DNA of 52,787 bases from assembly GCA_023399595.1 (NCBI GenBank), contig JAEWOR010000024.1, forward strand, positions 1 through 52,787, in the 5' to 3' direction. Every line of letters starts with the position of its first letter. Positions within the stretch are counted from its first letter, which is position 1. A model generated the notes under the pieces. The model was given only the letters and a program-made list of their open reading frames with translations, did not search any database and was not told the DNA's origin. The position numbers and the translations under genes are program-made. Of the stretch, positions 1 through 8,300 are shown piece by piece. This stretch comes from Bacteroidota bacterium. GTDB taxonomy: Bacteria; Bacteroidota; Bacteroidia; Flavobacteriales; Weeksellaceae.

Positions 1-283
1 TCTCACTCAAAGTTTCTCTGATTTTTTCGATGTAATGATAAAGTCTTCTTTTCCTTTTGTTGTATATGCTTCTTTCTATTTTGTCTTCCAGCTCAGTTCC
101 AGAAATAAGTCTAAACAGCTGTAATTCGGAGTTTATCGACATGTGTTCTGCAGTGATATTCAAAGCTACCAATTCCAAATAATAAAGTTCTGGAGCCCTG
201 ATTTGTTTTTTTGTTCTAATATGGCCACAAATATTTGTCAATTCTTTTAAATTAATTTTGTAGTTTTGAATGAGATTGTTCAT
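1..283 (-). CDS. IS982-family transposase, N-terminal part (cut by window start)
   Basis: The minus strand reads openly from an ATG at 283-281 to the window edge, giving 94 residues with no stop. The segment has the N-terminal pattern of IS982-type transposases: a basic stretch (TKKQIRAPELYYLELVAL), then TAEHMSINSELQLFRLI, then an IERSIYNKRKRRL motif rich in Arg and Lys. That similarity is from memory of the family; members in Riemerella and Chryseobacterium look alike. The catalytic DDE region would lie left of the window, so integrity cannot be judged. The start is the first ATG after stop codons in this frame. The element is oriented away from rplK, and its outer end must fall between 284 and the rplK promoter at about 440. 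I could not identify the terminal repeat because the opposite end is absent. Confidence 0.8.
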   Translation of the reverse strand, partial: MNNLIQNYKINLKELTNICGHIRTKKQIRAPELYYLELVALNITAEHMSINSELQLFRLISGTELEDKIERSIYNKRKRRLYHYIEKIRETLSE

Positions 284-439
284 GTATTTAAATGATTGGT
301 AGTCAAATAAATATACGTTTTTTTTAAACTAAATGAGCAATCTTTTCTTATTTAATCACTAAATGCACAACAGGTGGTTAGAGTTATATGATAAGGATTA
401 TATTTAGTTTAATTGTATTATAAATCAACAATTTCCATT
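284..439. other. Non-coding end of the IS982-type element and rplK upstream spacer
   Basis: No open frame of note is present. The stretch is AT-rich and must contain the terminal inverted repeat of the IS982-type element. The least AT-rich segment, around 361-385 (GCACAACAGGTGGTTAG), is the most likely place for that end, but only by composition. Boundary and target duplication cannot be read from one end. Confidence 0.4.
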
Positions 440-469
440 TTGGTAATTCAAAAATAATTTTTACTTTTG
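440..469 (+). promoter_or_regulatory. Promoter of the rplK operon (Bacteroidetes-type)
   Basis: TTG at 440-442 and TACTTTTG at 462-469 match the Bacteroidetes primary sigma pattern (TTG, 19 bases, TAnnTTTG). Transcription would begin near 476, leaving a leader of about 90 nt before rplK. The promoter lies just inside the IS982 element's outer side, so the ribosomal operon can be transcribed independently of whatever is beyond the insertion. Confidence 0.65.
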
Positions 470-479
470 CAAACCAAAA

Positions 480-511
480 TACCGTTTTGTGAAGTGAGAT
501 AACATTCGGTA
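480..511 (+). promoter_or_regulatory. Candidate leader hairpin before rplK
   Basis: TACCG at 480-484 can pair with CGGTA at 507-511, and TGT 488-490 with ACA 502-504, leaving a purine-rich GAAGTGAGATA interior loop. It sits in the predicted leader of the L11-L1 transcript. L1 and L10 proteins often repress their own operons by binding such leaders, so an autoregulatory site is plausible. The pairing is short and no homologues were compared. Confidence 0.3.
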
Positions 512-567
512 GAATAATAAATGCTTCCAAACTCATTAATTATTCAACAAAAAAACAAATTTTTAAA

Positions 568-1011
568 ATGGCTAAAAAAGTCTTTAAAATGGTAAAACTT
601 CAGGTGAAAGGTGGCGCTGCTAACCCTTCTCCACCAGTAGGTCCAGCTTTGGGTTCTGCAGGGGTGAACATTATGGAGTTTTGTAAACAATTTAACGGAA
701 GAACTCAAGACAAGCCAGGACAAGTTTTACCTGTAGTAATTACAGTTTATGAAGACAAATCTTTTGAATTCGTAATCAAAACTCCTCCTGCTGCAATCCA
801 ATTAATGGAAGCTGCAAAAGTTAAGAGTGGTTCTGGAGAACCAAACAGAAACAAAGTAGGTTCTGTGTCATGGGCGCAAGTTCAAAAAATCGCTGAAGAC
901 AAAATGGCTGATCTTAACTGCTTTACGATGGACTCTGCTCTAACGATGGTAGCTGGTACAGCTCGTTCTATGGGATTAAAAGTAACTGGAACTAAACCAA
1001 CTAACGCTTAA
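568..1011 (+). CDS. rplK: 50S ribosomal protein L11
   Basis: This is L11, a 147-residue protein of normal length that binds the GTPase-associated region of 23S rRNA and supports the L10-L12 stalk. The N-terminal domain shows the conserved VKLQVKGGAANPSPPVGPALG stretch with its proline-rich turn and the GVNIMEFCKQFN segment. The C-terminal RNA-binding domain has KVGSVSWAQVQKIAEDK and the GTARSMGLKV end. The ATG follows an A-rich leader with no Shine-Dalgarno sequence, as usual in this phylum. It is the first gene of rplK-rplA-rplJ-rplL and is separated from rplA by only 11 bases. The genes commonly upstream (secE, nusG) are not adjacent; an IS982-type element lies there instead. Confidence 0.98.
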   Translation: MAKKVFKMVKLQVKGGAANPSPPVGPALGSAGVNIMEFCKQFNGRTQDKPGQVLPVVITVYEDKSFEFVIKTPPAAIQLMEAAKVKSGSGEPNRNKVGSVSWAQVQKIAEDKMADLNCFTMDSALTMVAGTARSMGLKVTGTKPTNA

Positions 1012-1022
1012 AACTTAAAGAA

Positions 1023-1715
1023 ATGGCAAAATTGACTAAAAAGCAGAAAGAAGCTTTAAGTAAAGTAGAAAAGAATAAAGCTTATTCTTTAGAAGAAGGT
1101 TCTGCTCTTGTAAAAGAAGTGAACACTGCTAAATTTGATGCTTCTGTGGATATCGCTGTTCGTTTGGGTGTAGATCCAAGAAAAGCGAACCAAATGGTAA
1201 GAGGTGTTGTGTCTCTTCCTCATGGTACTGGTAAAGATGTAAGAGTTTTGGCTCTTGTAACTCCAGATAAAGAAGCTGAAGCTAAAGAAGCAGGTGCAGA
1301 CTATGTAGGTCTTGACGAATATTTAGATAAAATCAAAAGTGGTTGGACGGATATCGATGTAATCGTAACTATGCCAGCTGTTATGGGTAAATTAGGTCCA
1401 TTAGGACGTGTATTAGGTCCAAGAGGTTTAATGCCAAACCCAAAATCTGGAACTGTAACTATGGAAATAGGTAAAGCGGTTGCTGAAGTTAAAGCTGGAA
1501 AAATTGATTTCAAAGTAGATAAATACGGAATTATTCACGCAGGTATCGGAAAAGTATCTTTCGATGCAGCTAAATTGAAAGAAAATGCTCAGGAACTTAT
1601 CCAGACATTAATCAAAATGAAGCCAACTGCTGCTAAAGGAACTTATGTGAAGTCTATCTATTTGTCTTCAACTATGAGTCCAGGTATTGCAATTGATACT
1701 AAATCTGTTAACTAA
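1023..1715 (+). CDS. rplA: 50S ribosomal protein L1
   Basis: This is L1, 230 residues, the protein of the mobile L1 stalk that helps release deacylated tRNA and, in many bacteria, represses translation of the L11-L1 message. The rRNA-binding face is visible: DASVDIAVRLGVDPRKANQ near residues 39-57 and the VMGKLGPLGRVLGPRGLMPNPK motif around residues 120-141. The domain order and length are those of the family. It lies 11 bases after rplK and 17 bases before rplJ, so the genes are clearly co-transcribed. The leader hairpin at 480-511 is a possible target for L1 feedback, which is inference only. Confidence 0.98.
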   Translation: MAKLTKKQKEALSKVEKNKAYSLEEGSALVKEVNTAKFDASVDIAVRLGVDPRKANQMVRGVVSLPHGTGKDVRVLALVTPDKEAEAKEAGADYVGLDEYLDKIKSGWTDIDVIVTMPAVMGKLGPLGRVLGPRGLMPNPKSGTVTMEIGKAVAEVKAGKIDFKVDKYGIIHAGIGKVSFDAAKLKENAQELIQTLIKMKPTAAKGTYVKSIYLSSTMSPGIAIDTKSVN

Positions 1716-1732
1716 TTTTAATCCTAAAGACA

Positions 1733-2308
1733 ATGACAAAAGAACAAAAAGTTGTAGCAATACAAGAGTTGAAAGATTTGCTTCAGGATGCAAAAGTAGT
1801 ATATGTAGCAGATCTAGAAGGTTTGAACGCTTCTAAAACTTCAGATTTCAGAAGACAAGCTTTCAAAAACAATATCAAGTTAAAAGTGGTGAAAAATACA
1901 CTTTTACAAAAAGCAATGGAGCAAATCGAAGGTGTAGATTACTCAGAAATGTTTGAAACATTCAAAGGGAACTCTGCAATTTTGATCGCTGATACAGCAA
2001 ACGCTCCAGCTAAATTAATCAAAGATTTCAGAAAGAAAGATGAAAAACCAGCTTTAAAGTCGGCTTTTGTTCAAGAAACTTTCTATGTAGGAGATAACAA
2101 CCTAGAAGCTCTAGCGAACATCAAGTCTAGAGAGGAAATGATCGGAGAAATCATCGGATTACTTCAATCTCCAATCCAAAGAGTTGTTTCTGCTCTACAA
2201 AACAGACCTGAAACTACAGAAGCTACAACTGAAGAAGCGGTTTCTGCAGTTGAAGAAACACCAGCTCCAGAAGCTGCAGTAGAGGGGGAAGCTCCTGCTG
2301 CTGAATAA
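1733..2308 (+). CDS. rplJ: 50S ribosomal protein L10 with acidic C-terminal tail
   Basis: This is L10, the stalk base protein that anchors L7/L12 dimers. The N-terminal domain shows MTKEQKVVAIQELKDLLQDAK, the FRRQAFKNNIKLKVVKNTLLQKA segment and FKGNSAILI. At 191 residues it is somewhat longer than the common 165-175. The extra length is a low-complexity tail from about residue 160, rich in Thr, Glu, Ala and Pro (for example TTEEAVSAVEETPAPEAAVE). That tail follows the helix that normally binds L7/L12 dimers, so it is probably flexible and dispensable for the fold. The gene is in the rplKAJL operon, 46 bases before rplL. Confidence 0.97.
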   Translation: MTKEQKVVAIQELKDLLQDAKVVYVADLEGLNASKTSDFRRQAFKNNIKLKVVKNTLLQKAMEQIEGVDYSEMFETFKGNSAILIADTANAPAKLIKDFRKKDEKPALKSAFVQETFYVGDNNLEALANIKSREEMIGEIIGLLQSPIQRVVSALQNRPETTEATTEEAVSAVEETPAPEAAVEGEAPAAE

Positions 2309-2354
2309 TTGACACTCAAAAAATAATACAATAATCAACAAAAACATTACAACA

Positions 2355-2723
2355 ATGTCAGATTTAAAAAATTTAGCTGAAACGCTAGTAAACTTAACAG
2401 TAAAAGACGTAAACGAATTAGCTGCTATCCTTAAGGATGAGTACGGAATTGAGCCAGCTGCTGCTGCAGTAGTAGTTGCAGGTGGAGTTGCAGGTGAAGC
2501 TGCTGAAGAAAAAACTGAGTTCGACGTAATCTTGAAATCAGCTGGTGCTTCTAAATTAGCTATCGTTAAATTAGCAAAAGATTTAACTGGTGCTGGTCTT
2601 AAAGAAGCTAAAGACATCGTAGATGGTGCTCCTGCTCCAATCAAAGAAGGTATTTCTAAAGACGAAGCTGAAGCTTTGAAAAAACAATTAGAAGAAGCTG
2701 GTGCTGAAGTAGAATTGAAATAA
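2355..2723 (+). CDS. rplL: 50S ribosomal protein L7/L12
   Basis: This is L7/L12, 122 residues, the multicopy stalk protein that recruits translational GTPases. The N-terminal dimerisation helices (DLKNLAETLVNLTVKDVNELAAILKDEYGIEP) are followed by an Ala-Val rich hinge and the C-terminal factor-binding domain with EKTEFDVILKSAGASKLAIVK and LTGAGLKEAKDIVDGAP. Length and order are standard. It is the last gene of the ribosomal operon; a strong intrinsic terminator begins 24 bases after its stop. In many bacteria rpoB follows directly, but here a tex-type gene intervenes. Confidence 0.98.
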   Translation: MSDLKNLAETLVNLTVKDVNELAAILKDEYGIEPAAAAVVVAGGVAGEAAEEKTEFDVILKSAGASKLAIVKLAKDLTGAGLKEAKDIVDGAPAPIKEGISKDEAEALKKQLEEAGAEVELK

Positions 2724-2746
2724 TTCTGGTTTACACTAAGTATACT

Positions 2747-2776
2747 AATCCCGACTAATTTGGTCGGGATTTTTTT
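2747..2776 (+). terminator. Intrinsic terminator after rplL
   Basis: AATCCCGAC (2747-2755) pairs with GTCGGGATT (2763-2771) around a 7-base loop, followed by a run of T to 2776. It ends the rplKAJL transcript and separates it from the tex-type gene. Confidence 0.9.
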
Positions 2777-2828
2777 ATGTATTTTTCCGATAACATTTCT
2801 TTATCTTCGCATTTCTTTAGATTTCAAA

Positions 2829-4952
2829 ATGACAAAACAGCAATACATTCATCAACTTTCACAGATTTCAGAAAAAAATATTCAGTCCACTTTGCAATTG
2901 CTTTCCGAGGATTGTACCATTCCATTCATTGCGCGATATCGTAAGGATAAAACTGGAAATTTGGATGAAGTTCAAATTGAGCAAATTGCTAAAACCTCAA
3001 AGCAGTTTGATGAATTGGTCAAAAGAAAAGAAAGTATTTTAAAATCTATTGAAGAACAAAATGCTTTGACTCCAGATTTGAAAGAAAAAATTGAAAATTC
3101 TTTTGATTTGCAGTATTTGGAAGATTTGTATTTGCCGTTCAAAAAGAAGAAAAGTACAAAAGCTGATGTGGCGAGAAGAAAAGGTTTAGAACCTTTGGCG
3201 AAGATCATTATGGCTCAAAATGCCAACAATATTGAATCTATTGCTTCAAAATATATTAATTCTGAAATTTTCTCTGAAGAAGATGCTTTACAAGGAGCTC
3301 GAGATATTATTGCAGAATGGTTGAACGAGCATTTGTACATCAGGAAACAGCTTCGAAATCTTTTCCAACGCAAATCTGTGATTACTTCAAAAGTGGTAAA
3401 AGCTAAAAAAGACGAGGAGGCTGCTCAAAAATTCAATCAGTATTTTGATTGGGAAGAAAGTTTGTTCAAAATTCCTTCTCACCGTTTGTTAGCGATGTTA
3501 AGAGCGGAAACAGAAGGGTTTGTAAAAGTGAAAATTGAAATCGATAAAGAGGAAGCTCAAAATATTATCGAAAAATCTGTTATAAAATCAAAAAACGAGT
3601 GTTCTGAGCAAATTCAAGTTGCTGCCAAAGATTCATTCAAAAGACTTTTAGAACCTGCATTATCTAATGAAGTTTTACAGGAGGCCAAACTCAAAGCCGA
3701 CATTAAAGCCATTAATGTTTTTTCTGAAAATCTTAAACAGCTTCTTTTAGCTTCTCCACTTGGTGAAAAACGAATTTTAGCTATCGATCCGGGTTTTAAA
3801 ACGGGTTGTAAAGTGGTTTGTTTGGATGAAAAAGGAGATTTGTTGCACAATGAAAATATTTATCCTCACGCTCCGCAAAACGAGTCTGGAATGGCGATGA
3901 AGAAAATCCGTTCCATGGTAAATGCTTATAATATTGAAGCGATTTCTATCGGCAACGGAACGGCTTCCCGCGAAACAGAATTTTTCATCAAGAAAATTGC
4001 TTTCGACAAACCCATTCAGGTTTTTGTGGTTTCTGAGGCTGGGGCATCGGTGTATTCTGCGTCTAAAATTGCTCGTGATGAGTTCCCGAATTACGATGTT
4101 ACGGTTCGTGGTGCAGTTTCTATTGGGAGAAGACTGTCGGATCCATTGGCCGAATTGGTGAAAATTGATGCTAAATCTATTGGAGTAGGGCAGTATCAAC
4201 ATGATGTGGATCAAAGTTTATTGAAAGAAGAATTAGATTCTACCGTTGCGAAATGTGTGAATTCTGTTGGAGTGAACTTGAATACGGCAAGTAAATCACT
4301 GTTAAGTTATGTTTCTGGAATTGGTGAAAAAATGGCTGAAAACATCGTGAATTTCAGAAGCGAAAATGGAGCGTTTACCTCAAGGAAAGATTTGAAAAAA
4401 GTTCCTCGTTTAGGAGAGAAAGCCTTTCAGCAAGCGGCTGGTTTTTTAAGGATTCGCGATGCTAAAAATCCTTTGGATCATTCTTCGGTTCATCCTGAAG
4501 CCTATTCTGTTGTGGAAAAAATGGCTAAAGATTTAAAAATTCCTTTGGAAGATTTAATTTCCAATAAAGACAAAATTGCTCAAATTCAACCTGAAAAATA
4601 TATTTCCGAAAATGTGGGTGTTTTGGTGATTCAGGATATTTTAAAAGAATTAGAAAAACCAGGTTTAGACCCTAGAAAAGCAGCAAAAGTTTTTGAATTT
4701 GATAGCAATATCCGAAAATTGAACGATGTGAAAATCGGAATGGTTCTTCCTGGAATAGTCAATAATATCACGGCTTTCGGGTGTTTCGTGGATATCGGAG
4801 TTAAAGAAAGTGGGCTGGTTCATATTTCTCAACTCAAAGAAGGTTTCGTTTCGGATGTGAATGAAGTGGTGAAGTTGCATCAACACGTTCAGGTAAAAGT
4901 GGTAGAAATAGATGAACAACGAAAAAGAATTCAGCTAAGTATGGTTTTATAG
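2829..4952 (+). CDS. tex: Tex family RNA-binding transcriptional accessory protein
   Basis: This is a Tex/Spt6-like protein of 707 residues, a cytoplasmic nucleic-acid-binding factor linked to transcription and RNA turnover. Domains in order: an N-terminal helical region including SEDCTIPFIARYRKDKTG (about residues 22-40) and DLYLPFKKKK; a YqgF-like domain with RILAIDPGFKTGCKVVCLDEKG and the SIGNGTASRETE loop; tandem helix-hairpin-helix motifs (SGIGEKMAENIVNFR, VPRLGEKAFQQAAGFLRI); and a C-terminal S1 domain (GMVLPGIVNNITAFGCFVDIG, ESGLVHISQL). I chose the ATG at 2829, because an in-frame ATG at 2760 lies inside the rplL terminator and would add a hydrophobic leader foreign to the family. A possible -7 element TATCTTCG is at 2802-2809. 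The gene lies between rplL and rpoB with its own termini. Confidence 0.95.
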   Translation: MTKQQYIHQLSQISEKNIQSTLQLLSEDCTIPFIARYRKDKTGNLDEVQIEQIAKTSKQFDELVKRKESILKSIEEQNALTPDLKEKIENSFDLQYLEDLYLPFKKKKSTKADVARRKGLEPLAKIIMAQNANNIESIASKYINSEIFSEEDALQGARDIIAEWLNEHLYIRKQLRNLFQRKSVITSKVVKAKKDEEAAQKFNQYFDWEESLFKIPSHRLLAMLRAETEGFVKVKIEIDKEEAQNIIEKSVIKSKNECSEQIQVAAKDSFKRLLEPALSNEVLQEAKLKADIKAINVFSENLKQLLLASPLGEKRILAIDPGFKTGCKVVCLDEKGDLLHNENIYPHAPQNESGMAMKKIRSMVNAYNIEAISIGNGTASRETEFFIKKIAFDKPIQVFVVSEAGASVYSASKIARDEFPNYDVTVRGAVSIGRRLSDPLAELVKIDAKSIGVGQYQHDVDQSLLKEELDSTVAKCVNSVGVNLNTASKSLLSYVSGIGEKMAENIVNFRSENGAFTSRKDLKKVPRLGEKAFQQAAGFLRIRDAKNPLDHSSVHPEAYSVVEKMAKDLKIPLEDLISNKDKIAQIQPEKYISENVGVLVIQDILKELEKPGLDPRKAAKVFEFDSNIRKLNDVKIGMVLPGIVNNITAFGCFVDIGVKESGLVHISQLKEGFVSDVNEVVKLHQHVQVKVVEIDEQRKRIQLSMVL

Positions 4953-5397
4953 TTTATAAGCTCCATCATTTTTTATGAAGTTTATTTTTTATGAAAACTT
5001 TAACCAAACAAAAGGCTAAGTGTTTGTTTTCCAAAGCGAAAAATTGTATCTTTGCACCTCATTTGGCGCTAATAATTGTTTGTAAATCTATAAAATATTG
5101 AATATCAGCTCTTTCATAATTTTGAAAGAGATTTCGTGTTTATGGATTTGTGGGCTTTTTTATCGCCAAAATAATAAATCAAAAAAAATATTTTGCACTA
5201 CTCCGTGAAAAGATATACCGGCGTTGCAGTTAGGGAAGATTTTGAGATTAAAGAATAAAGAACAAAGACAAAAACTCTCAGTTTCAAGACTTAAGCGCCA
5301 AAATAAGTTGTCTTTTCTCTTTTTCTCTTTCCTCTTTTATCAACTCTGATATTTTTTAATAAATCAAAATATTTTTTAACCCTTTCTTAAACATTTT
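4953..5397 (+). promoter_or_regulatory. 445-base rpoB upstream region with promoter and structured leader
   Basis: There is no gene here. A strong promoter (TTG 5024-5026, 20 bases, TATCTTTG 5047-5054) predicts a start near 5061 and a leader of roughly 335 nt before rpoB. In that leader TTTGGCGCT at 5062-5070 is exactly complementary to AGCGCCAAA at 5294-5302, and its first seven bases are also complementary to CGCCAAA at 5164-5170, so two alternative long-range pairings are possible. Between them, CTCTTTCA (5109-5116) and TGAAAGAG (5123-5130) form an 8-bp hairpin. The promoter is well supported; a regulatory switch is inference. Confidence 0.6.
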
Positions 5398-8300
5398 ATG
5401 AGTAAAACAACTGCTAAAACTCAGCAAAATCAAAGAATTAATTTCTCTGCGGTGAAAGGAAAAATCATTACTCCGGATTTCTTAGATATCCAGTTGGAGT
5501 CTTTTAAAGATTTTTTCCAGTTAGACACTTTACCGGATGACAGAATTAGCGAAGGTTTGTATAAAACTTTCGAAGAAAATTTTCCAATTACGGATTCTAG
5601 AAATCAATTCGTTTTAGAGTTTATTGATTATCTGGTTGATTCTCCACGTTATTCTATCGACGAGTGTGTGGAAAGAGGGCTTACTTATTCGGTCCCTCTA
5701 AAAGCGAGATTGAAATTGTACTGTACGGATCCTGAACATGAGGATTTCCAAACAGTAGTTCAAGATGTTTATTTAGGTCCAGTACCTTATATGACGCCTT
5801 CGGGGTCGTTCATTATTAATGGTGCTGAGCGTGTTATCGTAACACAGTTACACAGGTCTCCAGGGGTTTTCTTTGGTCAAACTTACCACGCGAACGGTAC
5901 GAAGTTGTATTATTCAAGAATTATCCCTTTCAAAGGGTCTTGGATGGAATTTACAACCGATATCAACAGCGTAATGTATGCGTATATTGACCGTAAGAAA
6001 AAGTTACCTTTAACTACATTGTTAAGAGCAATTGGTTATGAGTCTGATAAAGATATTCTTCAAATATTCGACCTTGCGGAAGAAGTAAAAGTTTCTAAAG
6101 CTGCTTTGAAAAAAGTAGAAGGAAGAACTTTGGCTGCGAGAGTATTGAATACTTGGTTTGAGGATTTCGTAGATGAAGATACAGGGGAAGTAGTTTCTAT
6201 TGAAAGAAATGAAATTATCCTTGATAGAGAAACTATTCTTGAAAAAGAGCATTTAGACCTTATTCTTGAAGCGGGGGTTAAATCTATCCTAATTCACAAG
6301 GAAAACTCTAATGAATTCTCTATTATTCAAAATACTTTACAAAAAGACCCTACTAACTCTGAAAAAGAAGCTGTAGAATACATCTATCGTCAGTTGAGAA
6401 ATGCTGATCCACCCGATGAGGAAACTGCAAGAGGAATTATTGAAAAATTATTCTTCTCTGAGCAACGTTACTCATTAGGAGAAGTAGGACGTTACAGATT
6501 GAATAAAAAGTTAGGCTTAAATATCCCTACAGATACTGAGGTTCTTACAAAAGATGATATTATTGCTATCGTAAGACACCTTATTGAATTGGTGAATTCT
6601 AAAGCGGAAGTAGATGATATTGACCACCTTTCTAATAGAAGAATTAAAACTGTAGGAGAGCAGCTTTCAGGACAATTCGGTGTAGGTCTTTCTAGAATTG
6701 CTAGAACAATTAAGGAAAGAATGAACGTTAGAGATAACGAAATATTTACACCCTTAGATCTTGTTAATGCTAAAACATTAACATCGGTAATTAATTCATT
6801 CTTTGGTACCAACCAGCTTTCTCAGTTCATGGACCAAACCAACCCACTTTCAGAAATCACGCACAAGCGTAGACTTTCTGCACTAGGACCTGGTGGTTTA
6901 TCAAGAGAAAGAGCAGGTTTCGAGGTTCGAGACGTTCACCATACTCACTATGGTCGTATTTGTCCAATTGAAACCCCTGAAGGACCAAATATTGGTTTGA
7001 TTTCTTCTTTAGGTATCTATGCGAAAATTAATACACTTGGTTTCATTGAAACTCCTTATAGAAAAGCTGCAGATGGTAAAGTAGATTTAAATGCAGATCC
7101 AATTTACTTAAATGCAGAAGACGAGGAAGATAAAATCATCGCTCAGGCAAACGTTGAAATGGATGATAACGGAACAATTATTACAGATAGAGTTATTGCT
7201 CGTCTAGATGGTGATTATCCCGTTGTTGAGCCTAACGAGGTGAACTTAATTGATGTTGCACCTAATCAAATTTCTGGTATTTCTGCATCTCTTATTCCTT
7301 TCTTGGAGCATGATGATGCAAACCGTGCGTTGATGGGATCTAACATGATGCGTCAAGCTGTTCCATTATTGAAGCCACAAGCTCCTATTGTTGGTACAGG
7401 GCTTGAGCAACAAGTTGCAAAAGATTCAAGAATTTTAATCAATGCTGAAGGTACAGGTACTGTAGAATATGTAGATGCAGAAAAGATTACTATTAAATAT
7501 GAAAGAAGTGAGGATGAAGATTTAGTATCTTTTGAATCTTCTACTAAAACATATAACCTTACGAAGTTTAGAAAAACCAACCAATCTACAACTATTACAC
7601 TAAGACCAAACGTAAGAGTAGGAGATACTGTTGAAAAAGGACAAGTTCTTTGCGATGGTTATGCTACAGAAAACGGAGAATTGGCTCTTGGTAGAAACTT
7701 AGTAGTAGCATTCATGCCTTGGAAAGGGTATAACTTTGAGGATGCAATTGTAATCAACGAAAAAGTTGTTCGTGAAGACTGGTTTACTTCAATCCACGTA
7801 GATGAATATTCTCTTGAAGTTAGAGATACCAAATTAGGTATGGAGGAACTTACAGCAGATATTCCTAACGTTTCTGAAGAAGCTACAAAAGATCTTGATG
7901 AAAACGGTATGATTCGTATCGGTGCTGAAGTGAAGCCTGGTGACATCATGATTGGTAAGATTACTCCAAAAGGAGAATCAGATCCAACTCCAGAAGAAAA
8001 ATTGCTTCGTGCCATCTTTGGTGATAAAGCAGGTGATGTAAAAGACGCTTCATTGAAAGCAGATTCTTCATTAAGAGGGGTTGTTATCAACAAGAAGTTG
8101 TTCTCTAGAAACATCAAAGACAAAAAGAAAAGATCTGAAGAGAAATTAAAACTTGAGGAAATCGAAAATACTTACAAAGCTAAATTCGATGAATTAAGAA
8201 ATACATTAATCGATAAACTAAATGTTTTAGTTAACGGTAAAACTTCTCAAGGAGTAACTAACGATTTAGAGGAAGAAATCATCAGCAAAGGTGTTAAATT

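Noticed and set aside
2195..2644. Minus-strand open frame of about 149 codons over rplJ-rplL
   Set aside because: It is antisense to two clear ribosomal genes, and its Ala/Ser-rich composition simply mirrors their codon bias.
7659..8123. Minus-strand open frame of about 154 codons inside rpoB, and similar ones in rpoC and groEL
   Set aside because: They lie fully antisense to conserved genes, have no recognisable motifs and no promoter or start context.
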